NCBI GenBank assembly: GCA_035265935.1 | Contig: DATFOC010000007.1 | Coordinates: 1 to 31,198, forward strand | From: JACDAN01 sp035265935 | Lineage (GTDB): Bacteria > Actinomycetota > Thermoleophilia > Gaiellales > Gaiellaceae | DNA length: 31,198 nucleotides | Direction: 5' to 3' | Part shown: positions 1 to 7,372 of the stretch, piece after piece | How positions within the stretch are numbered: position 1 is the first letter of the stretch | How the letters are laid out: each line of letters begins with the position of its first letter | Made by a program: the position numbers and the translations under genes | The notes under the pieces: generated by a model | The model's database searches: none | Seen by the model: only the letters and a program-made list of their open reading frames with translations | What the model was told of the DNA's origin: nothing

Positions 1-25
1 CCGTCAACGAGGGGATCATCACTCC

Positions 26-466
26 ATGCCTAACACCGCTGCCGAGGCGATCCAGGTCGGGGCTCTCGCCGTCCGTTTTCACGTCGACGCGGACGAGTCC
101 GGAGGAAGTGTCAGCGTGTTCGAGAGCGAGGTTCCAGCGAATGCGCGCATGCCCGCGCCGCACAGCCACGACGAGTTCGACGAAACCGTTTTCGGGCTGG
201 ACGGCGTGACTACGTTTACCGTCGGCGGGGGGCGCACCGACCTGAAACGTGGCGAGGCGCTCTTCATACCTCGCCGCGTGATCCATGGATTCAGTAACAG
301 CGGCGATGTTGACGCCCGCTTCCTTGCCATCATCAGTCCAGGTCTGATGGGCTCGCGCTATTTCAAGGATGTCGCCGACGTGCTCGCCGGCGGGGGCCCG
401 CCGGACATCGAAAAGCTTGGCGAGGTCATGCGTCGTCACGGCCTTACTCCCGCGCCACCGACCTGA
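26..466 (+). CDS. Cupin-domain protein
   Basis: A 146-residue single-domain cupin of the small beta-barrel type. The first cupin motif is visible as H46, H48 and E53 (HSHDEFDE), and the second as the proline-histidine region around H87 (IPRRVIHGF), so a metal site with three His and one Glu is likely. A glycine-rich turn (VGGG) lies between them. The roughly 45 residues after the barrel are helical and end in a proline-rich tail. The family includes dioxygenases, isomerases and sensors, and nothing here fixes the substrate. The ATG at 26 follows a GAGGGG-like ribosome site at about 9-14. The gene stands alone on the plus strand, and the next 210 bp lead into an integrase relic. Family assignment is firm; function is unknown. 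Confidence 0.85.
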   Translation: MPNTAAEAIQVGALAVRFHVDADESGGSVSVFESEVPANARMPAPHSHDEFDETVFGLDGVTTFTVGGGRTDLKRGEALFIPRRVIHGFSNSGDVDARFLAIISPGLMGSRYFKDVADVLAGGGPPDIEKLGEVMRRHGLTPAPPT

Positions 467-678
467 CCGGATAGAGCTGGCCCCTCGGCCCGGTCGCCCG
501 GGAGCACCATCGCAAGGAGGGCCCAGCCGGTCCTTCGGGTGACATTCCCGAACAACCCCGAACACCCCCCGCACACGGTAAAAGCGCGCGCGCGAGGCGT
601 CTGACCTCCGCCCGCGGCGAGCGGGCCGGGCTGAGTCATCACCCGAGCGAATGAAGAAGCCTAAGCGAGTGAACCTGA

Positions 679-1410
679 GGCACCCGGGCGCGCGTCTCGG
701 AGACGCTCGGCTCTGAGCTCGAGGGCTGGACGGAGAAGCGGGCGGAGGAGACACTCGAGGAGCGGCGCGTCCAGGTGCGGAAGGAAGGCCGCCGCAAGCT
801 CGAGCCGACGACGTTCGAGGTGTTCGCCCGCGAGTGGCTCGCCACCTACCCCGACACGAAGGACCTCAAGCGATCGACGACGGAGGGCTACCGCTCGATC
901 ATCGAGGGGCACCTGATCCCCGAGCTGGGTCAATTGCAGCTCCCCGCAGTCGACGTCGCGCAACTCGACCGGTACCTGACGAAGAAGCGAGCTGAGGGAC
1001 TGGCACCCCGCACGCTCAACAGGCACCTGAACCTGCTCCACTCGCTGCTCAAGGCGGCCGAGGGGCGCGGGCTCGTCCGTTCCAACCCCGTCTCGGCCGT
1101 CGAACGGCCACGGGAACCGCGGCGGCGTTGGACGATCCTCTCGCCCGTCGAGGTCGCGCGGGTGGAGCGCGCGTTCGTCGACCTCGTCAACGAGGCGAAA
1201 GGCGAGGAGCGGGCTTGGCGCGAGCAGGCGCGCGTCGTGTTCCTGACCGTCGTCTCGGACGGCGGCCGCGCTCTCGTCGTCGGCCACAGCCCGACGAACG
1301 AGGCCGCGGTCCTCGGTCTCACCGGCGAAATCGTGGCGCCGCTCGCGAAGGGCGCCGGCGCCCTCGTCGTCGCCGGCACAGATGGCTACTCAGTTCAGCC
1401 GCTCGAGTAG
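679..1410 (+). pseudogene. Tyrosine integrase N-terminal part fused to histidine-phosphatase tail
   Basis: The open frame begins after a TGA at 676-678, and the first usable start is the GTG at 775 (211 residues). From about 715 to 1250 it reads as the arm and core-binding domain of a phage-type tyrosine recombinase: the TFEVFAREWLATYP entry, a GYRSIIEGHLIPELG helix, and the APRTLNRHLNLLHSLLKAA helix. It then reaches the start of the catalytic domain (RVVFLTVVS). The expected continuation with the first catalytic Arg is missing. Instead the frame runs without a stop into a tail typical of histidine phosphatases (LVVGHSPTNEAAVLGLTG), joined at about 1250-1262. The catalytic Arg, Lys, His and Tyr of the integrase are absent, as is the N-terminal RHG motif of the phosphatase. 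Neither half can be active alone, so this is best read as a deletion junction. Integrase-type coding also continues upstream of the GTG, so the true 5' end is lost or frameshifted. Confidence 0.75.
832..848 (+). repeat. 17-bp direct repeat, copy 1 (inside integrase relic)
   Basis: GAGTGGCTCGCCACCTA occurs here and again at 2570-2586, with weaker similarity extending a few bases each side. Its core is an inverted repeat, GTGGC-TC-GCCAC. Here it encodes the EWLATY part of the integrase core-binding domain. Confidence 0.6.
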
Positions 1411-1569
1411 GGGCACGGTGCCCGGCGCGCTTGACTTGGCGGGCTCAGGGCGCGGTCGGGATGCTTGCACCGTCAACAGCTGCTTCATCAACTCGAGTTC
1501 CGGCGCGTGGCCTGGGCGCGACGAGCGATGCGCAACGAGATAATCGATGGCGTCTACCGACGAGACACC

Positions 1570-2541
1570 ATGAAGGCGATCGTCCAAGACACCTACGGCT
1601 CGCCCGACGTCCTGCAGCTCAGGGAGATCGACAAGCCCGTGGTCGGCGATGGCGACGTGCTCGTCCGCGTGCACGCGGCTGGCGTGGACCAGGGCGTCTG
1701 GCACCTGATGGCCGGGCTGCCGTACCTGGTGCGGGTCGCCGGCGTCGGGCTCCGCGCTCCCCGGAACCCCGTCCGCGGCGTTGACGTGGGGGGACGCGTC
1801 GAGGCGGTCGGCGAGAACGTGATCCAGTTCCAGCCTGGTGACGAGGTGTTCGGCACCTGCCGCGGCTCCTTCGCCGAGTACGCATGCGCTCGAGCCGACC
1901 AGCTCGCGCCCAAGCCGGCGAACCTCACCTTTGAGCAAGCCGCAGCCGTGCCCGTCTCGGGCTGCACGGCGCTCCAGGCCGTTCGCGACCGGGGAAAAGT
2001 TCGACCCGGTCAGCGAGTCCTCATCATCGGTGCGGGCGGAGGCGTGGGGACGTTCGCCGTCCAACTGGCCAAGGCGTTGGGCGGAGAAGTGACCGGCGTG
2101 TCCAGCACGACAAAGGTCGAATTAGTGCGCTCGATCGGCGCCGACCGCGTGATCGACTACACGCGAGAGGACTTCGCCGACGATCGCAACCGCTACGACG
2201 TCATCCTCGACATCGCGGGGAACCGCTCGCTGTCACACCTTCGGCGGGCCCTCGCCCCGGAGGGGACGCTTGTGCTCGTCGGAGGAGAAGGAGGCGGCCG
2301 GTGGCTCGGTGGCGTCGATCGCACACTGCGGGCGCTCGTGCTCTCGCGGTTTGTGCGTCAGAAGCTGGTCACCTGGATCGCGACGCAGCCAAAGGAAGAT
2401 CTGGAGGCGCTGCACGAGCTTCTTGAAGCCGGCAAGGTGACGCCCGTAGTCGATAGGACGTTCCCGTTGAGCGAGGTCCCCGAGGCCATCCGCTACCTCA
2501 GAGACGGGCGCGCGCACGGCAAGGTCGTCATCACGGCGTGA
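1570..2541 (+). CDS. NAD(P)-dependent quinone-oxidoreductase-like alcohol dehydrogenase (MDR superfamily)
   Basis: A 323-residue medium-chain dehydrogenase/reductase. The N-terminal GroES-like domain begins MKAIVQDTYGSPDVL and carries the GVDQGVWHLMAG segment. The Rossmann domain has the glycine motif GAGGGVG at about 154-160, followed by QLAKALGGEVTGV and the ADRVIDY strand. The C-terminus (YLRDGRAHGKVVI) is the normal end of the family. The four-cysteine structural zinc lobe is absent, which points to the zinc-free quinone-oxidoreductase branch; the substrate is not identifiable. The ATG at 1570 is chosen because the family starts at MKAIV. The frame stays open upstream to 1465, but that part has no family similarity. 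The gene lies between integrase relics and may be cargo or a survivor of rearrangement. Confidence 0.9.
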   Translation: MKAIVQDTYGSPDVLQLREIDKPVVGDGDVLVRVHAAGVDQGVWHLMAGLPYLVRVAGVGLRAPRNPVRGVDVGGRVEAVGENVIQFQPGDEVFGTCRGSFAEYACARADQLAPKPANLTFEQAAAVPVSGCTALQAVRDRGKVRPGQRVLIIGAGGGVGTFAVQLAKALGGEVTGVSSTTKVELVRSIGADRVIDYTREDFADDRNRYDVILDIAGNRSLSHLRRALAPEGTLVLVGGEGGGRWLGGVDRTLRALVLSRFVRQKLVTWIATQPKEDLEALHELLEAGKVTPVVDRTFPLSEVPEAIRYLRDGRAHGKVVITA

Positions 2542-2569
2542 GACGCGATCAGCCCGGCCCTTCTCGCGT

Positions 2570-2586
2570 GAGTGGCTCGCCACCTA
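2570..2586 (+). repeat. 17-bp direct repeat, copy 2
   Basis: Second copy of the sequence at 832-848, lying just after the oxidoreductase stop. In the corresponding reading frame it spells R-E-W-L-A-T and then a TAA stop, so it looks like a scrap of integrase coding sequence. Similarity fades about 10 bp beyond each end. Confidence 0.5.
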
Positions 2587-2687
2587 ACCCGAAAGCGCGC
2601 AGATCGGGAACCACGACCCGGTAGATACGCGCTGGATCGTCTACTTTCGGATCCATCTGGACCTCAGTCATCAAAAGGTCTCCTCGC

Positions 2688-3197
2688 TCAGCTCGTCAGC
2701 GACTCGACAGCGACCACCGCCGCGAGGACGAGTGCTTCGTCCTCACCGGTGCCGATCTCGACGCCGTAGGTCTCGCGCACCCGGAACCACTTTTTCGAGA
2801 TTCGCGCCACCGTGTCGCCGTCTCGCTCGATCTCATACTCGTGATCCACGATGTTTCCGTGCGCCTTCAGCTCAGGCCCGCCCTCGACCTCGATTTTGAA
2901 TCGGTCTCGTATGCCGACGAGGGCCTTGCGGACCGTGGCGACCGTCTGGCCGTCGCGCTCGATCGCGACCTTGTCGCGAACACTGAGTTTTCGCTCCTGG
3001 ATCTTCGCGACCTCGCGACCGGATGCATCTTCGAGCACGAAGGTGTCGCGGATCCGCATTGCTTTCCCGTCGACGCGGTACGCCCGGTTGCCCTGATCGT
3101 CCTCGATCCAGAAGTCGTCGCCAATCGACGCGAGTTTCTGCTTCATCTGAAACCGGCGTGTATCGCCGTCATCTCGTTTGCCTCGCAAGATTCCCAT
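2688..3197 (-). CDS. LURP-one-related (DUF567) family protein
   Basis: A 169-residue protein with the repeated strand pattern of the LURP-one/Tubby-like fold: MKQKLASIGDDFWIEDD, then NRAYRVDGKAMRIRDTFVL, then GREVAKIQERKLSVRDKVAI and DTVARISKKWFRVRETYGV. The alternating basic, aromatic and Gly/Asp turns are characteristic. The C-terminal helix (ALVLAAVVAVESL) matches the hydrophobic central helix of the barrel. The biochemical role of bacterial members is unknown; phospholipid scramblases share the fold. The family usually starts near MKQKL, and a start at 3144 (Met18) is a fair alternative to the ATG at 3197. Neither has a clear ribosome site. The gene is convergent with the oxidoreductase and lies within the accessory stretch before tRNA-Sec. 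Confidence 0.85.
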   Translation of the reverse strand: MGILRGKRDDGDTRRFQMKQKLASIGDDFWIEDDQGNRAYRVDGKAMRIRDTFVLEDASGREVAKIQERKLSVRDKVAIERDGQTVATVRKALVGIRDRFKIEVEGGPELKAHGNIVDHEYEIERDGDTVARISKKWFRVRETYGVEIGTGEDEALVLAAVVAVESLTS

Positions 3198-3322
3198 CGT
3201 CAGGAGCCACGCTAGTGCTGCGCCTGACGCGTCTCATCGTCCGAATGGGGTGACCGAATGGTCGGGAGGACTAGGAGTTCCCGTACACCGTGACGACATG
3301 TCGCGGCACGGCCGGAGTGTGA

Positions 3323-3447
3323 CAGGGAGCCGGCCACTCCGACTTCAAGACGACGCAGGCTACATCGACCTGGCCGGCGAGACGTTCCGCGAGGAGGCCG
3401 AGCTGCTCGAGGAGCGCCTGTTCGGGCAGAAATCCGGGCAGAAGTAG
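3323..3447 (+). pseudogene. Tyrosine integrase C-terminal remnant (box II and catalytic Tyr)
   Basis: Frame 2 from 3326 reads GAGHSDFKTTQ up to 3358, the GH-x-TTQ box II of tyrosine recombinases. After two leftover bases (3359-3360), frame 1 continues YIDLAGETFREEAELLEERL to the TAG at 3445-3447. A one-base deletion therefore separates box II from the catalytic-tyrosine segment (Tyr at 3361-3363). Upstream, a TGA at 3320-3322 interrupts, and no Arg or HxxR box is recognisable. The C-terminal sequence is the type that fits the integrase N-terminal part at 679-1250, so the two may be ends of one original gene or come from two related integrases. It points at, and ends 70 bp from, the 3' end of tRNA-Sec. 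Confidence 0.65.
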
Positions 3448-3479
3448 CGGCCGCGTCGCCCCACCCGACAACGGAGAGC

Positions 3480-3513
3480 CCCGCTACGGCGGGACTTTCC
3501 CCTGCAAACAGGG
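3480..3513. terminator. Two tandem hairpins between integrase relic and tRNA-Sec
   Basis: CCCGC-TACG-GCGGG at 3480-3493 is followed by ACTTTCCCC. CCCTG-CAAA-CAGGG at 3500-3513 sits 4 bases beyond the tRNA-Sec 3' end. They could end transcription from both sides. Neither has a strong T-run, so the call rests on the stems and the convergent position. Confidence 0.45.
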
Positions 3514-3517
3514 ACAA

Positions 3518-3610
3518 CGGAGCGGCGCAGGAGTCGAACCTACCGAGCCGTGGGCTGCACGACCGCACCGGTTTTGAAGACCGGCTGGGCCACCGGGCCC
3601 ATGCCGCTCC
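3518..3610 (-). tRNA. selC: tRNA-Sec (anticodon UCA)
   Basis: On the minus strand a 93-nt tRNA can be folded by hand. The 8-bp acceptor stem is GGAGCGGC/GCCGCTCC with discriminator G. The 6-bp D stem is TGGGCC/GGCCCA with a 4-nt loop. The anticodon stem is CCGGT/ACCGG around the loop CTTCAAA, giving UCA (plus positions 3575-3577). The long variable arm is GTCGTG/CACGGC, and the 5-bp T stem closes a TTCGACT loop. The 8+5 acceptor/T stacking, 6-bp D stem and UCA anticodon are the hallmarks of bacterial selenocysteine tRNA. The CCA end is not encoded. It lies 53 bp downstream of selB on the same strand and probably shares its transcript. Two integrase relics lie on its 3' side. Confidence 0.95.
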
Positions 3611-3663
3611 CTGACCGCGATCCTAGCCTCCGAGGATCGCGCCCACGAGCCGCGCGTTCGACA

Positions 3664-5388
3664 TCACGCTTCGCGCGCCGCCCGCCTGAGCACCCGGACG
3701 TCCCCGGCCCGCCTGGTCACGCCGTCGACATCCAGCCGCTCGAGGAGGAGCTGCGCCGGCCGGCGCGAGATGCCCAGCAGGTCGCGGAACCGGGCCAGCT
3801 CGATCGAGCCCGCTCGCTCGCATTCCGCGACCGCAGTCTCCCGCGCCTGCGTGTAGCCGGCCGGGGACACGGCATGACCATCCGCGAGGCGAACCAGCCG
3901 CCCGCGGGCCTCGAGAAAGCGGGCGAGCTCGGGCTCGTCCACCCGGAGGCCGGCCGTACCGGCATCGAGGAGCGCCGCCTCGAGCCGCTCCGCGTCGGCC
4001 GCACGGTCACCGAGAGCGCCGGCGGATCCCGGCAGGTACGCCCGCCCGTCGTGGACCTCGAGGCCGAGGAGCCGGACGATCGCAGCGCTCCAGGGCTTGC
4101 CGGGAAACAGCTCGGCGAGTGAGACGCCCGGGTCGAGAGGAGTCGCCGCGGCCTGCTCGGTCAGGCGCTGCGCCACCGCCGCCCGCTGCGCCCCGAGCCA
4201 GTCGGGCCGGTAATAGAAGTTGTCCGCCTGCGCGAGGCTGGAGAGCCCCGACTCGAGCTCGGCGGCCGTGAGGAGTCCTCGCGCCCGCAGAGCGTCCGAC
4301 GTCGTCGGCTCGCGCGCGAGATGTCTGACGATCGCTTTCGCATCACCTCCGTCCAGGAGCGCCAGGCGCTCGGAGTCGAGCCCGCGCGGCGGAGCGGGGT
4401 CGAGGACGATGCCGCCACCGATCGTCGTTCGCGTCCGAAGGACAATCCGATCGCCGCGCGCCGCGACCAAGGCCTCGCTCAGCCGCAGCTGACCGTAGTT
4501 GCCGTCGCGGACAATTCGAGCCGAAACTGCAGCCGTTCCGATGTGAACGGTCAAAGACGGCGCAAGATCGTCACCCTCCAGGCGCACGTCGAGCCGAAAA
4601 CTAACCGGAAACTCGCCGGGCTCCACCAGCGCCCGCCCTCGGTGCAACGCATTCCGCTCGACTCCGACCAGCCCGACCGCCACCCGCTGGCCGGCCTCGG
4701 CCCGGTCCACGCGCTCGTCGTGAACCTCGACCGAGCGAACGCGGCCGTCCAGCCTCCCGGGCTCAACGCACAACTCGTCTCCCACGCCGATCGAGCCGGA
4801 CCAAAGCGTCCCCGTCACGACCGTCCCGACGCCTGCCAGGGAGAAGACGCGGTCGATCCACAGCCGCGTCGGGAGGTCGCGTGCGACCGGCCGAGCACGA
4901 CCGGCCGCACGAGCGAGCGCCGCGCGAAGCTCCGAGACCCCTTCGCCGCTCGTTGCGCTCACGCGAACGACCTCCGCCTCGGGCACGAGCTCACCGGCCT
5001 CCGCCTCTGCGGCAGCAGCCCGCCCAGCTTCGACCGCATCGACCTTGGTCACCGCAACCACGCCCGCCTTCACTCCGAGCAACCGCAGAATCTCGGCGTG
5101 CTCTCGTGTCTGCTCCCGGACGCCCTCGCCGGCATCCACGACGAGCAGGAACAGGTCGATCCCGGTCGCGCCGGCGACCATGTTCCGGATGAACCGCTCG
5201 TGACCTGGCACGTCGACGAGCGAGAGCCGTAGCCCATGTCCAAGATCCAGCGGCGCGTACCCGAGATCGACCGAGATGCCCCGGCGCTGCTCCTCGGGCA
5301 GCCGGTCCGTGTCCTTGCCGGTCAGCGCCCGGACGAGCCAGGTCTTGCCGTGGTCGACGTGCCCGGCTGTCCCTACCGTGAGCGGCAC
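3664..5388 (-). CDS. selB: Selenocysteine-specific elongation factor SelB
   Basis: A 574-residue translational GTPase that brings Sec-tRNA to UGA codons marked by a SECIS hairpin. The GTPase domain shows the P-loop GHVDHGKT (9-16), switch I RRGISVDLG (35-43), DVPGHE (59-64) and TKVD (114-117). Two EF-Tu-like barrels follow. The C-terminal third has the winged-helix character expected for SECIS binding (for example LARFRDLLGISRRPAQLLLERLD). The GTG at 5388 is chosen because the family begins exactly there (PLTVGTAGHVDHGKT), although the frame is open much further upstream inside selA. It overlaps the end of selA by 16 nt, so translation is probably coupled, and it is followed by tRNA-Sec. Length is slightly short of the E. 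coli protein but has all parts. Confidence 0.95.
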   Translation of the reverse strand: MPLTVGTAGHVDHGKTWLVRALTGKDTDRLPEEQRRGISVDLGYAPLDLGHGLRLSLVDVPGHERFIRNMVAGATGIDLFLLVVDAGEGVREQTREHAEILRLLGVKAGVVAVTKVDAVEAGRAAAAEAEAGELVPEAEVVRVSATSGEGVSELRAALARAAGRARPVARDLPTRLWIDRVFSLAGVGTVVTGTLWSGSIGVGDELCVEPGRLDGRVRSVEVHDERVDRAEAGQRVAVGLVGVERNALHRGRALVEPGEFPVSFRLDVRLEGDDLAPSLTVHIGTAAVSARIVRDGNYGQLRLSEALVAARGDRIVLRTRTTIGGGIVLDPAPPRGLDSERLALLDGGDAKAIVRHLAREPTTSDALRARGLLTAAELESGLSSLAQADNFYYRPDWLGAQRAAVAQRLTEQAAATPLDPGVSLAELFPGKPWSAAIVRLLGLEVHDGRAYLPGSAGALGDRAADAERLEAALLDAGTAGLRVDEPELARFLEARGRLVRLADGHAVSPAGYTQARETAVAECERAGSIELARFRDLLGISRRPAQLLLERLDVDGVTRRAGDVRVLRRAAREA

Positions 5389-6659
5389 GCCAGCACCGCG
5401 CGAGCTGCCTCGTCGACCTCGGCGTCCGAGAGCGTCCGGCAGTCCAGCAGCAACACCCCGTCGCGTAGGACCCCGACGACCGCCGGATCGCCGCCGCGCA
5501 GCGGTTCCGTGAGCTCCTCCTCGACCGCGCACGCAAAGCTCCTCAGCTCCGCCAGCGGAAGCGCACCTCCGCCGACCCGGGCAACCGTCGCCTCGACGCT
5601 CGCGTCGACCAACGACGCCAGCCGCTCGGCCCGTGCCCGAACCGACCACTCCGGCTCCACCAGCATCCGCAGCACCGGGACTTCGCGCAAAGCCCGAGCC
5701 GGTTCCAGATAGACGCCCAGCGTCCCCTCCAAGGCCGCCAGCGTCAGCTTGTCTGCGCGCAACGCCCGCTGGAGGGGATGCCGCCGCAGCCGCTCGACGA
5801 GCTCCGCCCGTCCCACGACCACTCCCGCTTGTGGCCCACCGAGCAGCTTGTCCCCTGAGAAGCACACGAGGTCGGCCCCCGCCTCGACGCTTTCCCGCAC
5901 GGACGGCTCGTCGGCAACCTCGGCCATCACGCCCGATCCCGCGTCCTCGACGACCGGAAGGCCGTGCCGCCGCCCGACCGCGACCACGTCGTCGAGCCGA
6001 GGGCGCTCCACGAACCCCACGACCCGGAAGTTCGACAGATGAACGCGCAGCAGCACCGCCGTCTCGGACCGGATCGCCCGCTCGTAGTCCGCGGCCCGCG
6101 TCCTGTTCGTCGTCCCAACCTCGACCAGCCGCGCCCCGGACCGCGCCAGCACCTCGGGAATCCGGAATCCGTCGCCGATCTCGATCAGCTCGCCGCGGGA
6201 AACGACGACCTCCCGTCCCTCGGCCAGGGCCGCGAGCGCCAGCAGGACAGCCGCCGCGTTGTTGTTCACGACCAGCGCGGCCTCCGCGCCCGTCAGCCGT
6301 CGCAGCAGCCCCGCGACGTGATCCTGCCGCGACCCGCGCCCGCCGATCGCGAGGTCGTACTCGAGGTTTGAGTACCCGCGCCCGATCTCCCGGACGTGCT
6401 CCAGCGCCGCTTCGCTCAGCGGCGCCCGCCCGAGATTCGTGTGGACGAGGACGCCCGTGGCGTTCAGCACCCGCCGGAGCTCCGGAGCCCGCGCCGAACC
6501 GACTACACCCCGCACGCGGGCGACGAGATCGCCGGGCTCGAACCCGGCACGGATCTCCTCGCGGGCTTCCTCGAGCACCGTCCGGGCTGCGTCGACTGCG
6601 AGCGGATCGTCCACCTCACGCGCCAACTCGTCCACGGACGGCAGGTCGCGCAGCCGCAT
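5373..6659 (-). CDS. selA: L-seryl-tRNA(Sec) selenium transferase SelA
   Basis: A 428-residue pyridoxal-phosphate enzyme that converts Ser-tRNA(Sec) to Sec-tRNA(Sec) with selenophosphate. Visible marks are RVLNATGVLVHTNLGRAPL, the YSNLEYDLAIGGRGSR segment, VNNNAAAVLLAL, VEDAGSGVM, and the PLP lysine K271 in FSGDKLLGGPQAG. A bacterial SelA N-terminal helical domain is present, so this is a full-length tRNA-binding form and not the short archaeal-like homologue. The ATG at 6659 lies 4 nt after the LOG-gene stop and is preceded by AGTAGG. A start 51 nt further upstream is possible but would overlap that gene. No selD is seen in the window. Confidence 0.95.
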   Translation of the reverse strand: MRLRDLPSVDELAREVDDPLAVDAARTVLEEAREEIRAGFEPGDLVARVRGVVGSARAPELRRVLNATGVLVHTNLGRAPLSEAALEHVREIGRGYSNLEYDLAIGGRGSRQDHVAGLLRRLTGAEAALVVNNNAAAVLLALAALAEGREVVVSRGELIEIGDGFRIPEVLARSGARLVEVGTTNRTRAADYERAIRSETAVLLRVHLSNFRVVGFVERPRLDDVVAVGRRHGLPVVEDAGSGVMAEVADEPSVRESVEAGADLVCFSGDKLLGGPQAGVVVGRAELVERLRRHPLQRALRADKLTLAALEGTLGVYLEPARALREVPVLRMLVEPEWSVRARAERLASLVDASVEATVARVGGGALPLAELRSFACAVEEELTEPLRGGDPAVVGVLRDGVLLLDCRTLSDAEVDEAARAVLACRSR

Positions 6660-6663
6660 CGGC

Positions 6664-7365
6664 CTACTGTGCGTCCGCTTTGCGCCGCGCCGCGGGCGGT
6701 TCCATCGCACGCCGCTCTTCGTAACACTCGACGACGAGCCTCACGGCCTCCTCGGGGTCGTCGGTCTCGAACAAGAGCGCCTCGTCCTCGCCCGAGATCA
6801 GCCCGTGGGGGAGGAGCCGCTCGTTGATCCAATCCACGAGACCGCTCCAGTGCTCTCTCCCGAACAGCACGACCGGGAAGTTGAAGACCTTGCCCGTCTG
6901 GATCAGCGTCAGCGCCTCAAACATCTCGTCCAGCGTCCCGAAGCCGCCCGGCATCATCACGAACCCCTCGGCCGCCTTCACGAGCATCGTCTTCCGCGCG
7001 TAGAAGTGCCTGAAGGTCAGGCTCATGTCCAGGTACGGGTTCGCAGATTGCTCGTGCGGGAGCTCGATGCCGAACCCGACAGACAAGCCGCCCGCCTCCT
7101 GCGCGCCTCGGTTTGCCGCCTCCATCACGCCGGGGCCGCCGCCGGTCACGACGGCGAAGCCGGACTGGGCGAAGAGCCGTCCGATCAGGCGAGCGAGCTC
7201 ATAGACGTCGCTGTCGGGCCTGACCCGTGCGGACCCGAAGACCGAGACCCCCGGCCTGTCGATGCTGTCCACGGCCTCGAACCCCGTTCTGAACTCCTCC
7301 GCGATCTGAAAGACGTTTCGCGGGAGGTTGCCGTCGTGCGCCTCGAAGATCCGCCGGTCTTCCAT
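6664..7365 (-). CDS. LOG family protein (TIGR00730-type, nucleoside-5'-monophosphate phosphoribohydrolase-like)
   Basis: A 233-residue Rossmann-type protein. It has the nucleotide loop GGGPGVMEAANRGA (about 75-88), RK at 124-125 and PGGFGTLDE at 139-147, which are the active-site motifs of LOG/YvdD hydrolases. These cleave the ribose 5-phosphate from cytokinin nucleotides or AMP. The older label 'lysine decarboxylase' for this fold is misleading. The ATG at 7365 is preferred, 7 nt after the M50 gene stop; a start at 7401 would overlap that gene. It sits between the M50 protease and selA on one strand with gaps of only 7 and 4 nt, so it is likely cotranscribed with the selenocysteine genes. 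A functional link to selenium is not evident. Confidence 0.88.
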   Translation of the reverse strand: MEDRRIFEAHDGNLPRNVFQIAEEFRTGFEAVDSIDRPGVSVFGSARVRPDSDVYELARLIGRLFAQSGFAVVTGGGPGVMEAANRGAQEAGGLSVGFGIELPHEQSANPYLDMSLTFRHFYARKTMLVKAAEGFVMMPGGFGTLDEMFEALTLIQTGKVFNFPVVLFGREHWSGLVDWINERLLPHGLISGEDEALLFETDDPEEAVRLVVECYEERRAMEPPAARRKADAQ

Positions 7366-7372
7366 GGATTCT

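Noticed and set aside
436..678. Small frames between the cupin gene and the integrase relic, including MKKPKRVNLRHPG from 651
   Set aside because: They are short, lack ribosome sites and end at once. The second may be a frameshifted start of the integrase, but the evidence is too thin.
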